In this document: positions 16,416 to 24,264 of the stretch, in pieces
Layout: the number at the start of each line of letters is the position of its first letter
Numbering within the stretch: position 1 is the stretch's first letter
IMG/VR virus record: IMGVR_UViG_3300024357_000015
Location: 1 to 37,089 of that record
Source: a virus
Direction: 5' to 3' (one strand)
Length of the DNA stretch: 37,089 nt
Notes under the pieces: generated by a model
The model's input: the letters and a program-made list of their open reading frames with translations, nothing else
What the model was told of the DNA's origin: nothing
Databases searched by the model: none
Position numbers and translations under genes: made by a program

Positions 16416-17723
16416 TTATCCCGTAATTACTACCCGATATGCTCCCGCTGATGGTGCTACTGCAAATGTCAAGGTCACGGCAGATGTGCTTGTTCTTGCT
16501 ACACCAGTTTCTACTGACTCGTATGTTGATGCATCATAAACCTGAACAGTAACGTCTCTTGAACCGAGATTGTGGGTTACTGCAATTGATGTTGCTGATC
16601 CATCACCGATAACTGCTGTATACTTTCTAGCAATTGCATGGTAATTTGTTCCATCATTTGTGACTGTCCAGTTATCATTTGTTTCATTCCATAGAACTTC
16701 AACATCTGCTTCTGCACCACGTTCAACTCTGATTCCAGCGTCTGCAACTGGTGTACCAGTAAAGTCTGTATTAAGGTTTACCTTATTATCAACAATGTTT
16801 ACCTGTGTTGTATTTACAGAGTTGATTGTTCCAGTTACGTTTAAGTTACCGCCAACTGTAAGGTTATTTGTAATTGTAACATCATTTGGAAGACCAATTG
16901 TTACGCTTGCGCCTTCTGATCCAGAACCACTAACTTCGATTTCGTTAGTTGTACCAGAAATTCCAGCTACATAATTTCCTGTTGTTTGTGATCCAAGATT
17001 AACATTCTTTACAACTACAGCACCATTAGTTACTGTAAAGTCATCGCTTGAGAAGCTTGCTACACCCTTAGTTGTATATGTTGCATCTTTTGCAGAAATT
17101 GTTACTGTGTTATTTGTAATTGCAGTATCAATTGGATCTGTTCCAACAAATGTTAGTGTATCTGAAAGTAGATTTACTGTATCTGTTCCAGTGTCGCCTG
17201 CAATTGAAAGTGTTGTTGCTACTGCTACAGTTCCCGCAGCAGTCAAACGACCTTGTGCATCTACTGTAAATGTTGGGATCGCTGTTTGTGATCCATATGA
17301 ACCTGCTGTAACGCCTGTGTTGGGAAGGTCAACGTTAACTGCAGCTGTTTCAGATCCTGAACCAGTTACTGTGATTGTACCGCCTGAAGACGCTACAGTT
17401 GCTACATAGTTACCAGTTGTATCTGTACCTAGGGCGATGGAGTTTGCGTTTACTGTGGCATTAAGTGTTACGTTTCCATCTACATCTGTTGTTGCGGTAC
17501 CACTAAGGTCTCCGCCAAGAGTAATTGAGACAAGACCAGTTGCTTGCCATGTTGTTCCATTGTAATAATAAAGCTTATTGTTAGAAGAGTTATAGAATAC
17601 TCTTCCCTTGAATACCGATTCTGAGCCTGACGCTACTGTTGGATTAGAAGTCGCATTTTCAATACGAAGCTTCTGGATTTCCAACCCCGTCATATCAATC
17701 GGTGTTAAAAATTTACGTGCCAC
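16416..17723 (-). CDS. tail fibre / minor tail protein
   Basis: 435 aa, GTG start at 17723 (MARKFLTPIDMTGLEIQKLRIENATSNP) with AGGAG nearby. It has 'KGRVFYNSSNNKLYYYNGTTWQATG' (about 44-68), then about 200 residues of Thr/Val-rich beta repeats (GGTITVTGSGSETAAVNVDLPNTGVTAGSYG...), then a C-terminal beta domain 'ITNNLTVGGNLNVTGTINSVNTTQVNIVDNKVNLN...ITG'. This pattern is typical of tail fibres of marine and freshwater phages. Probably structural. Confidence 0.75.
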   Translation of the reverse strand: MARKFLTPIDMTGLEIQKLRIENATSNPTVASGSESVFKGRVFYNSSNNKLYYYNGTTWQATGLVSITLGGDLSGTATTDVDGNVTLNATVNANSIALGTDTTGNYVATVASSGGTITVTGSGSETAAVNVDLPNTGVTAGSYGSQTAIPTFTVDAQGRLTAAGTVAVATTLSIAGDTGTDTVNLLSDTLTFVGTDPIDTAITNNTVTISAKDATYTTKGVASFSSDDFTVTNGAVVVKNVNLGSQTTGNYVAGISGTTNEIEVSGSGSEGASVTIGLPNDVTITNNLTVGGNLNVTGTINSVNTTQVNIVDNKVNLNTDFTGTPVADAGIRVERGAEADVEVLWNETNDNWTVTNDGTNYHAIARKYTAVIGDGSATSIAVTHNLGSRDVTVQVYDASTYESVETGVARTSTSAVTLTFAVAPSAGAYRVVITG

Positions 17724-17748
17724 TTATATAACTCCTAGGTTTTTCAAA

Positions 17749-18204
17749 TTACGACAGATATGCCTTCCCAGAAAACTCTGCCGCAAAACTAATTATAACA
17801 GTATTATCATTCTGGTACTGGACATGCCCTTCCACTTGGTTTCCATTATTATCTACTACGGTAACGTTTGGCTTAAAGGCCAATTTATGCATTGAAAATG
17901 GGATAGTCCATGTTGTAGACGAGATTAATTGCTCGTAGGCATATACTGACTCTGGGAGGGTAAATAGATCAACTGGAGTTCCCCAGTTTCCTGAATAGGT
18001 GCGTGGACCATACATTAAGTAGTCTGGCAGCTTGAGGTAGAAATCTCCTTCTACTGCATCTGCTGGAAATGTTGAAGTTGGTGTCTGGGTTCCACTTAGG
18101 ATTGATTTACCTCTAGGACCTGGTTGCCCAGTATCAGAGATGATTACATCATTCTCTGTTGTGGTAATGTCGATAATATTAGAATTATCAATATAATTTA
18201 CCAT
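17749..18204 (-). CDS. minor tail protein with collagen-like segment
   Basis: 151 aa. N-terminus MVNYIDNSNIIDITTTENDVIISDTGQPGPRGKSILSGTQTPTSTFPADAVEGDFYLKLPDYLMYGP includes a one-turn collagen-like GQPGPRG and the GDFYL..P...MYGP module that is frequent in phage fibre N-termini. The rest is a beta domain (TTWTIPFSMHKLAFKPNVTVVDNNGNQVEGHVQYQNDNTVIISF), a motif seen in many tail proteins. Coupled to the upstream gene by TAATG. Confidence 0.7.
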   Translation of the reverse strand: MVNYIDNSNIIDITTTENDVIISDTGQPGPRGKSILSGTQTPTSTFPADAVEGDFYLKLPDYLMYGPRTYSGNWGTPVDLFTLPESVYAYEQLISSTTWTIPFSMHKLAFKPNVTVVDNNGNQVEGHVQYQNDNTVIISFAAEFSGKAYLS

Positions 18205-18554
18205 TAGACTACTGTCACCGCCCTAGAAACTTCTAGCCAACCTTCCACAAGTCTTGTGAGCTGGCCTGTTGGTATATGTTCAACAACTAAATCGTATGCT
18301 GATTTTGGATATGCAAACTTTGATGTTTTGTCTGGAGTAGCATTAACTTCAATTTTTCCCTGGAGGGGAGTAACAGTAATGCCATTACCTTGAGTCAAAG
18401 AAGCTAATACTTTCTTTGAGCCTGGTGCAGATTTGATATCCATAAATACACGATACTGTGTTAAATCAATTGGATCTCCGTCGGGATCTTTATAAATAAT
18501 GGTAAAGGTAAAGTTGGTAGATTGATCTACCTTAAAATTTTTAATACCAGCCAT
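18204..18554 (-). CDS. baseplate/minor tail protein, BppU-like N-terminal fold
   Basis: 116 aa: 'VDQSTNFTFTIIYKDPDGDPIDLTQYRVFMDIKSAPGSKKVLASLTQGNGITVTPLQGKIEVNATPDKTSKFAYPKSAYDLVVEHIPTGQLTRLVEGWLEVSR'. The pattern 'DPDGDPIDLTqYxv.MdIKs' followed by 'G.i.v....GkI.v..tp..t......s.YDLvv' is typical of upper-baseplate (BppU-like) N-terminal Ig-like domains that hold receptor-binding proteins. It is the first gene of the visible fibre operon. Confidence 0.65.
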   Translation of the reverse strand: MAGIKNFKVDQSTNFTFTIIYKDPDGDPIDLTQYRVFMDIKSAPGSKKVLASLTQGNGITVTPLQGKIEVNATPDKTSKFAYPKSAYDLVVEHIPTGQLTRLVEGWLEVSRAVTVV

Positions 18555-18599
18555 TAATTAATCCCTCCAGATTAATTCAATTTTATCACAAAAACAGTT

Positions 18600-20534
18600 C
18601 TATGCTGATGTAGTGGTTAGGTCTACTACTTCGCAGTTATCTGCGCTGCAAGCGAAGGTCTGGCTTCCAGAAGTCATGTCTTCCTTCTCATAAAAAGCCA
18701 AATCTGACCAATTAATGCCTGAAGGCATTTTAGCCAATAGCTCTAAATACTCAACCTCAGAACATTCTTGGTAAGGTGCTTGCTTATAGGTATGGTCTGA
18801 GTAAGGTAGGAATGAAATTCCAGATACCTCATCAAAGTGTTCGTATACCCATGCGCCTACTGCCATCCACTCGTCATCACGAACTGAAACAGTGATTGAT
18901 GGCTTATGCTCACACCATGCTCTCTGATATACCAACCAAATATTTAGGTGGTCAATAGCAGTTAGGTCATTTCTAATAATTGCGCCCTCTGGTGCCTTTA
19001 CTGGGAATGAAAATACTGTTGTAGAGTCTGGCTTCATAAAGTCTGGCTCATTTGGAACTTCATATGCCTTCATTAGCTCTGTAAGAGGATCTTTATTGTC
19101 CGCTCTTACTGTACGAACATAATATTCGCTGTGCCATGGGTGCATTCCTGAAGATACGCCTACAAGTTGTGAGACGGTTCCAGAAGGCTTTACGCAAGTA
19201 ATCGCTGCGGAAGCAGGAATATTGATTGATGCCGCTTCCTCTGTATTGATTTCACGAGCATACTCACGAAGTCTTTCTAGGAATCCTTCTAGATCTTTTA
19301 GGTTTTCCTTTCCAGACATGAACTTATGTCCAAACTGGCCTGTTAGGGAAACTCCTAGTAGTCTTTCTTCTTCTGTATTATCTTTCCAGATCTTACGAAG
19401 ATACTTAAAGTCTGTAAGAGTAGATTGCCATGTGCCAAGGATTGTAGCTAGTCTTACCTTGTTAGCAATTGTCTCTTTTGTGTCATGCTCACGAATAACA
19501 ACTTCTGACAAGTTGCAGAATTGGTATGGACGAAGAATAATTTCTGAGCAAGGATTAGTACCGTAATGTATCTCTGGATCTCTGCGACCCCATCGAGATG
19601 CTTGCTTCTGTGCTGCAGCAACATTGTAAATACCACGCTCTCCTGACTTTGAGTCATAGAGATTCTTCCATTCAGCAATAAACTGTTCCATCTCTGGCTT
19701 ACGAGAATATGCAACTGAGTTGTTTGAGAGTGCACGTTGTGAATTGTTCTCCCACCAGTTACCAGTTTTTGCTTGTGCCATTTCAATGTCGTTAATGTTT
19801 GAAAGAGAAATCATAGCAGAACGACGAACGCCACCCACTACAACAATCTCACCAATCTTGCACATAATGTCATGGCATTCAATTGGCTTTAGTTGACGAC
19901 CAGTTGCATTCTTAAACTTTGCAATTGTAAAATCAAAAAGGTTAACTAGTGGCTGTGGTCCAGATGAACGTCCACCCATTGTCTTAAGTCTAGCTCCTGC
20001 TGGACGCAACTTAGAAACATCAATTACTGGAATCTGTCCTGCCCACAACATAGCAAGTAGTTCCTTGTATGCCTTTGCCCAACCCTGCTTAGAATCTTCT
20101 ACTACAATTGTAGTTGTTGTCTTTTCTAGCTTCTCTGGAACGGCGGGAAGTTTATTGATGTACTTATACTCTACAGAGAATCCAACACCTGTACCACACA
20201 TTAGAATATACATTGTTTCATCAAATGATCTTGGTGAATCTACTGGAACAAATGAGCAATTGTATCCTGCTACATTATCTCTTTCAAGTGCTGCTCCAGC
20301 AGTCATGACAGAACGCATTGATGGCATGATGTCAAGATTATAAACTGCTTCACGAAGTTCTTTAAGTAGTTCTGGCTTTGGAGTATATCCATGATTTTTA
20401 CCTAAGTGGTTTGTCATGAATCCAAAGTATCGATCTACAGTTTCACCCCAGGTTTCTCTACGATTCTCTGACTCTATATATCTTGCATAGCGAGATAGAG
20501 CAATAAATTCCTGATAAGGTGATGGTAACGACAT
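18600..20534 (-). CDS. nrdJ: adenosylcobalamin-dependent (class II) ribonucleotide reductase
   Basis: 644 aa from ATG 20534, chosen because AAGGAG precedes it by 8 nt; the frame is open upstream to 20567, but that part overlaps a hairpin and the ribosome-binding site. The enzyme reduces ribonucleotides to deoxyribonucleotides using B12 radical chemistry. Key residues map well to monomeric L. leichmannii RTPR: C93 (GYNCSFV) and C340 as the reducing pair, C329 (NPCSE) as the thiyl radical site with N327 and E331, and C629/C634 (ACSADNCE) as the C-terminal redox pair. The spacing (11 and 5) is the same as in RTPR. KPSGTVSQLVGVSSGMHP is also present. It supplies dNTPs independently of oxygen, and the visible sequence has no NrdA/B. 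Confidence 0.93.
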   Translation of the reverse strand: MSLPSPYQEFIALSRYARYIESENRRETWGETVDRYFGFMTNHLGKNHGYTPKPELLKELREAVYNLDIMPSMRSVMTAGAALERDNVAGYNCSFVPVDSPRSFDETMYILMCGTGVGFSVEYKYINKLPAVPEKLEKTTTTIVVEDSKQGWAKAYKELLAMLWAGQIPVIDVSKLRPAGARLKTMGGRSSGPQPLVNLFDFTIAKFKNATGRQLKPIECHDIMCKIGEIVVVGGVRRSAMISLSNINDIEMAQAKTGNWWENNSQRALSNNSVAYSRKPEMEQFIAEWKNLYDSKSGERGIYNVAAAQKQASRWGRRDPEIHYGTNPCSEIILRPYQFCNLSEVVIREHDTKETIANKVRLATILGTWQSTLTDFKYLRKIWKDNTEEERLLGVSLTGQFGHKFMSGKENLKDLEGFLERLREYAREINTEEAASINIPASAAITCVKPSGTVSQLVGVSSGMHPWHSEYYVRTVRADNKDPLTELMKAYEVPNEPDFMKPDSTTVFSFPVKAPEGAIIRNDLTAIDHLNIWLVYQRAWCEHKPSITVSVRDDEWMAVGAWVYEHFDEVSGISFLPYSDHTYKQAPYQECSEVEYLELLAKMPSGINWSDLAFYEKEDMTSGSQTFACSADNCEVVDLTTTSA

Positions 20535-20553
20535 TTTTGTGAAACTCCTTCTA

Positions 20554-20567
20554 GTGCCTTCTGGCAC
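20554..20567 (-). promoter_or_regulatory. small stem-loop upstream of the nrdJ ribosome-binding site
   Basis: GTGCC-AGAA-GGCAC (5-bp stem, four-base loop on the minus strand) lies directly before the AAGGAG of nrdJ. It may protect or modulate the leader. It is too short to be a cobalamin riboswitch. Confidence 0.35.
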
Positions 20568-20626
20568 TTAATAAATTTTTTGTTGAGATATAATCTTACC
20601 ACAAGCTTTTACGAGTGCGGAAGTGT

Positions 20627-21607
20627 TTATGCAATGTTTTTTAAATGGGAAAAAGCTTTTTCGGTTAAGGTAAGCCAATCATATTGTTTATACATTTCAT
20701 CTAGATTACTCAGGGCAGTTTCAACATACTGATCATATTTATAAACAACTTCTGTCATTAAATATTTTAAGTGGTCGACATCTGGATGAAACATTTTTCC
20801 TGGAAGCATTAATGGCCAAGGAGAATCTCCAAGTGTTGACTGTAGCTTTAGGGTTATAAATTCTTTATATGGTGCCCAAGCCTCTGTGCAAATTACTGGC
20901 ATTCCCGTCGCCATTGCTTGAATAGGAATAAAACCAAAACCCTCTCCATAGGACGGGTAGATCAAACAGTGATGAGAATGCATAAGCATAACTAATTCTT
21001 CATCAGACATTTCTTTTGAGACAAACTTAATATTAGGATATTTAGAGAAATCAACTCTTTCGCCAAACATATCGTAAACCCTTATTGTGCTTGTCTCATG
21101 ACACTTTACAGTTAATTCGACATCAGGGTTATTTCCAAATGTTTCTATAAATGTCTTTACAGTTAAACTTCCACCTTTTCTCTCTGATGGTTCACCAATG
21201 TGTAAAAATCTAAACTTTGATCCAACAGTTCTTTTTGTAGAATTCTTCCATACGTCATGCAGTCCATGCTTATAAATCTTTATTGGTCTTGTTACACCCT
21301 GCTCTTTATATACCCAAGCATTGAAAGCGCATGTAGCCCATACTTCATCACACCGATTCATATTTTCTTTCCAGAAATGAGGCAAAAGGGTTGACTCCCA
21401 GGGTGTATATCCGATAGTATATTGAGTGGGCCTGTTGTATTTGTATGCGATGGGTGATATGAAATTGAGCTGAAGATCAGCTTTAGCGTTGTTTGGAGTG
21501 ACCAAATGACCTAATTTCTGAAGGGAAGTGATTATGCCCATGCTGGCCTGGCCGTATCCAACGGCGGGATTATATCCAGATTCGGATGTAAAAAAACTTA
21601 TATGCAA
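20627..21607 (-). CDS. glycosyltransferase, GT-B fold (GT4-like)
   Basis: 326 aa, TTG start at 21607 with AAAGGTAG about 8 nt upstream. The N-terminal domain has 'GYNPAVGYGQASMGIITSLQKLGHLV' (11-36). The C-terminal nucleotide-sugar domain has 'FLHIGEPSERKGGSLTVKTFIE' (134-155, with the R/K sugar-phosphate contacts) and 'YGEGFGFIPIQAMATGMPVICTEAWAP' (220-246), which fits the E-x7-E region of GT4 enzymes with its second acidic position altered to Gln. Possible roles are modification of phage DNA, virion proteins or host surface glycans. It ends about 90 nt before nrdJ on the same strand. Confidence 0.8.
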   Translation of the reverse strand: MHISFFTSESGYNPAVGYGQASMGIITSLQKLGHLVTPNNAKADLQLNFISPIAYKYNRPTQYTIGYTPWESTLLPHFWKENMNRCDEVWATCAFNAWVYKEQGVTRPIKIYKHGLHDVWKNSTKRTVGSKFRFLHIGEPSERKGGSLTVKTFIETFGNNPDVELTVKCHETSTIRVYDMFGERVDFSKYPNIKFVSKEMSDEELVMLMHSHHCLIYPSYGEGFGFIPIQAMATGMPVICTEAWAPYKEFITLKLQSTLGDSPWPLMLPGKMFHPDVDHLKYLMTEVVYKYDQYVETALSNLDEMYKQYDWLTLTEKAFSHLKNIA

Positions 21608-21638
21608 GGGGTACTACCTTTCGCTTCAGAATATTTTC

Positions 21639-21644
21639 AGTATA
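21639..21644 (-). promoter_or_regulatory. possible -10 box for the glycosyltransferase gene
   Basis: TATACT on the minus strand, 32 nt upstream of the TTG start, with TGTGA immediately before it. No good -35 match at 17 nt. It is divergent from the promoter at 21671. Confidence 0.3.
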
Positions 21645-21670
21645 TCACAAAGATTTTTTAAAAAAAAGTC

Positions 21671-21699
21671 TTGACAAGGTACAAGAAAGAGGTTATTAT
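21671..21699 (+). promoter_or_regulatory. sigma70 promoter, apparently leaderless, for the transglycosylase gene
   Basis: Perfect TTGACA (21671-21676), 17-nt spacer and TATTAT (21694-21699). The start codon at 21706 lies about 7 nt after the -10, where transcription should begin. AAAGAGG lies inside the spacer and cannot serve as a ribosome-binding site if this promoter is used. Confidence 0.6.
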
Positions 21700-21705
21700 A
21701 ATAAT

Positions 21706-22329
21706 ATGAGTAAAAACCTAAGTATTAGGTTACTTAGTTATTTATTAATATTTATATTAGGAATTAATATTACTCCTAGTATAGATTTTAGTAGATATAC
21801 AAAAGAACCGTTAAAAAAGGTAAGTAACTTAGAAGATTTAAAGACTACTCGTGAATATCAGGAGTACCTTGAATCTTTAAAGAAAACCATGGAAATTGTG
21901 AAAGCTAGAACTAATAAGCTTGAGCAATTTAAAAAGGCTAAGAAGTTAACTGACGAAGACCTTGCTATTTTATTGTATTTAGTAGGCTTTGAAGGTAATG
22001 AGCTTAAAAAGGCCTGGGCTATCGCAAAAACGGAGTCCAATGGCCGCCCCGTGGCATATAATGGTAATACAAAGACTGGAGATAGTTCTTACGGGATTTT
22101 CCAAATCAATATGATTGGAAGCCTAGGGCCAGAGCGTCTTAAGAAGTTCGGGCTTGATAGCAATAAGGAGTTGCTAAATCCAGTTACCAATGCAGAAGTT
22201 GCATTTCATATGTCTAAGGGTGGAGAAGATTGGTCCTCATGGACTAATTCAATCCAGAAAGCCAAAACATGGGTACTTAACTTCCCTAAAGTGGATCTAA
22301 CCCCTTATAAAATACCAGTCGAAGCTTGA
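21706..22329 (+). CDS. lytic transglycosylase-like peptidoglycan hydrolase
   Basis: 207 aa. An N-terminal hydrophobic segment (about 8-22, LLSYLLIFILGINITP) could be a signal anchor. A coiled linker (40-80) is followed by an SLT/lysozyme-like domain with the catalytic glutamate candidate E110 in 'AWAIAKTESNGRPVAYN' and the 'SSYGIFQIN' motif at 127-135, both typical of goose-type/SLT folds. It would cleave the glycan strand. Unlike the endolysin and holin it is encoded on the plus strand with its own promoter, so it could be a virion or early-acting wall enzyme rather than the main lysis enzyme. Confidence 0.8.
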   Translation: MSKNLSIRLLSYLLIFILGINITPSIDFSRYTKEPLKKVSNLEDLKTTREYQEYLESLKKTMEIVKARTNKLEQFKKAKKLTDEDLAILLYLVGFEGNELKKAWAIAKTESNGRPVAYNGNTKTGDSSYGIFQINMIGSLGPERLKKFGLDSNKELLNPVTNAEVAFHMSKGGEDWSSWTNSIQKAKTWVLNFPKVDLTPYKIPVEA

Positions 22330-22355
22330 CATTCGGTAAAATCAAATGATACAGT
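22326..22355 (+). promoter_or_regulatory. sigma70 promoter, apparently leaderless
   Basis: TTGACA (22326-22331) overlaps the stop codon of the transglycosylase. After 18 nt comes TACAGT (22350-22355); ATG 22362 follows 6 nt later with no Shine-Dalgarno sequence. Confidence 0.5.
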
Positions 22356-22361
22356 TAATCT

Positions 22362-22574
22362 ATGCAAATAGATAACACTGGGGTAATTGATATCAGAGTC
22401 GTAAGACAGTGGCTTGATACTCGCACAGACTTTTCACATAATGTTTCGTGCAGTGTCAAGCTACTTTCTGGTTTTGACGATAACGGTGTGTACCTATTTT
22501 GCCTAGAATGTAATGATAGAGTGTATATAGGACTGGACACATACAAAACAATGGAACGAGAATTAAATGGCTGA
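22362..22574 (+). CDS. hypothetical protein
   Basis: 70 aa: MQIDNTGVIDIRVVRQWLDTRTDFSHNVSCSVKLLSGFDDNGVYLFCLECNDRVYIGLDTYKTMERELNG. Not recognised. It looks like a small alpha/beta protein with three Cys. It has no ribosome-binding site and is probably translated from a leaderless message. It overlaps the next gene by 8 nt, forming a three-gene operon up to 22921. Confidence 0.6.
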   Translation: MQIDNTGVIDIRVVRQWLDTRTDFSHNVSCSVKLLSGFDDNGVYLFCLECNDRVYIGLDTYKTMERELNG

Positions 22575-22752
22575 AGAAAACGATAATATTTTACTTGGAA
22601 TCTATATACAACTATCAAGAGTGTATGATATGCTTATGATTATAGCCGACGGTGTTGGTAAGGGCGAAGAAGCCTTAGAGATTAGAAATCTTCATGCAGA
22701 AGGTAAGATCCTTACACCACCGCCATCACTAGTGGAGGATGAAGATGCCTAA
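22567..22752 (+). CDS. hypothetical small helical protein
   Basis: 61 aa: MAEENDNILLGIYIQLSRVYDMLMIIADGVGKGEEALEIRNLHAEGKILTPPPSLVEDEDA. Amphipathic helix in the first half, acidic tail. Not recognised. Such proteins are common in actinophage genomes between lysis and early genes. Coupled by overlap to both neighbours. Confidence 0.6.
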   Translation: MAEENDNILLGIYIQLSRVYDMLMIIADGVGKGEEALEIRNLHAEGKILTPPPSLVEDEDA

Positions 22753-22921
22753 ATATTTCGTAACATTGAATCTAGAAGTAGATATCAACAAAGTCGACAA
22801 TATTGATTCCATCATCGATTCTTTCGATCTTCTCGGTTCTGCTGAAAACACAGAGGTGTTAGAGGTGTCAACTGAAAAGGCAGAAGAATACGAGGATGAC
22901 TTCGAAGACGAAGAGTATTAA
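22745..22921 (+). CDS. hypothetical small acidic protein
   Basis: 58 aa: MPKYFVTLNLEVDINKVDNIDSIIDSFDLLGSAENTEVLEVSTEKAEEYEDDFEDEEY. GGAGG at 22733-22737 gives normal spacing to ATG 22745; the earlier in-frame ATG at 22739 is too close. Strongly acidic C-terminus, which could mimic nucleic acid, but no known family is recognised. It is the last gene before a bidirectional terminator. Confidence 0.6.
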   Translation: MPKYFVTLNLEVDINKVDNIDSIIDSFDLLGSAENTEVLEVSTEKAEEYEDDFEDEEY

Positions 22922-22927
22922 AAAATA

Positions 22928-22961
22928 ATCCCCCAGGATTTCTCCTAGGGGATATTTTTTT
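22928..22961. terminator. bidirectional intrinsic terminator
   Basis: The arms at 22928-22938 and 22943-22953 form 10 pairs with one C-A mismatch around a TTTC loop, followed by a T7 tract on the plus strand. On the minus strand the stem is followed by TTATTTTTTAA. It separates convergent operons ending at 22921 and 22970. Confidence 0.85.
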
Positions 22962-22969
22962 AGAGCTTA

Positions 22970-23767
22970 TTAGCCCTTTAGAGCCTTGAATGTTTTTTGA
23001 TCAACAATACCAGTCTCTGGAAGACCTTTGGCCTTCTGATAAGCCTTTACAGCTTTTTCTGTTGCAGGACCAAACTCGCCGTCAGCCTTAAGTTTTAATG
23101 CAGTTTGAACAACTTTTACTTTTTGTCCCTTTGCACCAACTTTAAGATCAACGAACTGTGCTGGCGCAGCAGGTGCTTTTGCTGCCGCTGGCTTAGCAGG
23201 TGCTGCTGGAGCGTCAGAAGATCCAACTTTAGATAGTAGTGGTAGGTTTTCTTCTCCAGCATAAACTGGACGTCCCCAACCAACTACAGCGTTAATTAGC
23301 TTCTTCTTATTATTCTTTACGTATGCACGAGTTTTCTCTACGCACATTCCGCCATTTCTTTGATCGCCCTTAGCAGTTCCTGAAGTGTTACCTTCGATAA
23401 CTTGAATTGTTCCATCACCGTTATTCTTGATGCAAAGTCCAACGTGTGAAATTCTGTTGACTCCATCATCTGGGAAATCGAAATAAATCCAATCTCCTGG
23501 TGTAGGATCATCGTTACGAGCATCTGCCCAACGATTATTCTTCTTAAACCAATCTGAAGCTGCAATGGTTGCTGCAGTCTTTGGGTACTTCTTTGCGTCT
23601 AGGCCTGCAGTAAATGCACACCATGAAACGAAAGATTGGCACCAAGGCAAGAAGTTTGCACCAGTCCATTTACCATACTTGGTTTCGTTATCTTTAGGTC
23701 CCTCGATAGTTCCTACTTCTTTTTTAGCAACTTCAATGATTGCTTCTAGAGAGCCTTTTGCTGACAC
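22970..23767 (-). CDS. endolysin: CHAP-type amidase/peptidase plus peptidoglycan-binding domain
   Basis: 265 aa. The CHAP/NlpC-like catalytic domain spans about 1-165, with candidate nucleophile C43 (PWCQSFVSWCAF), histidine H108 (RISHVGLC) and polar residue N127 (VIEGNTSG). A linker rich in Ala/Pro/Lys (185-203) leads to a PG_binding_1 domain (207-264: LKVGAKGQKVKVVQTALKLKADGEFGPATEKAVKAYQKAKGLPETGIVDQKTFKAL). It degrades host peptidoglycan at the end of infection. The start at 23767 directly follows the stop of the holin candidate, consistent with a lysis cassette. Confidence 0.88.
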   Translation of the reverse strand: MSAKGSLEAIIEVAKKEVGTIEGPKDNETKYGKWTGANFLPWCQSFVSWCAFTAGLDAKKYPKTAATIAASDWFKKNNRWADARNDDPTPGDWIYFDFPDDGVNRISHVGLCIKNNGDGTIQVIEGNTSGTAKGDQRNGGMCVEKTRAYVKNNKKKLINAVVGWGRPVYAGEENLPLLSKVGSSDAPAAPAKPAAAKAPAAPAQFVDLKVGAKGQKVKVVQTALKLKADGEFGPATEKAVKAYQKAKGLPETGIVDQKTFKALKG

Positions 23768-23769
23768 TA

Positions 23770-24096
23770 CTACTTCACCGTCTTCTTAGCTGCAGTTTTC
23801 TTTGCTGCTGTCTTCTTTGCGGCTGAAGCAGTCGCTGCTGTTTCTAGCTTCTTTGTAGCTTCTTTAACTACAGATGTTGCTACACGTCCAAATGCTGGAT
23901 CCTTCTTATTCGCCCAACGGATTAATGTTGGAACGGCGGAAGACCAAAGAGCATTTGCAACAAGTAGCCATTCAGATGAACCAAAATCAACTGGTGATCC
24001 GACATTTGCTGTTTGCATTACGATTACAATTGCACCGATTACTTGACCTGCAAGGTTACGGGCATATGAATCTAGCATTGCTTTATTGATTGACAT
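23770..24096 (-). CDS. holin candidate
   Basis: 108 aa. Two hydrophobic stretches (about 14-30 GQVIGAIVIVMQTANVG and 43-60 WLLVANALWSSAVPTLIRW) and a strongly basic Ala/Lys tail (AAKKTAAKKTAAKKTVK). This layout and its position immediately upstream of the endolysin match actinophage holins. AAAGGAG precedes the ATG. The identity rests on topology and context only; a structural membrane protein is the alternative. Confidence 0.65.
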   Translation of the reverse strand: MSINKAMLDSYARNLAGQVIGAIVIVMQTANVGSPVDFGSSEWLLVANALWSSAVPTLIRWANKKDPAFGRVATSVVKEATKKLETAATASAAKKTAAKKTAAKKTVK

Positions 24097-24264
24097 ATAT
24101 GTTTTCTCCTTTAAAATATCCTCAGTGGATATACCTCTATTCTATCAGGAATAGAAAAATGAGCAGTTTACATGGCCATGCTCAGGGCCCTTATGCCCGC
24201 ACTAAGCTATCCGCAAGAAAGGTAGAACGGAAAGTAACACGGCGGTGCACATATTAATTATAGC
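24097..24264 (-). other. leader region of the lysis operon
   Basis: No gene seen. On the minus strand a TATAAT at 24262-24257 has a weak -35 (TAGACA, 18 nt) inside the end of the hsp20 gene, and could start a leader of about 155 nt before the holin gene. A GC-rich patch at about 24172-24200 (containing CATGGCCATG) may form structure. Confidence 0.35.

Noticed and set aside
20535-20567. N-terminal extension of nrdJ (MPEGTRRSFTK)
   Set aside because: The AAGGAG ribosome-binding site and a stem-loop lie inside this stretch, so the start at 20534 is better.
20535-20626. Cobalamin riboswitch upstream of nrdJ
   Set aside because: The space is about 90 nt, too short, and no B12-box-like sequence was seen.
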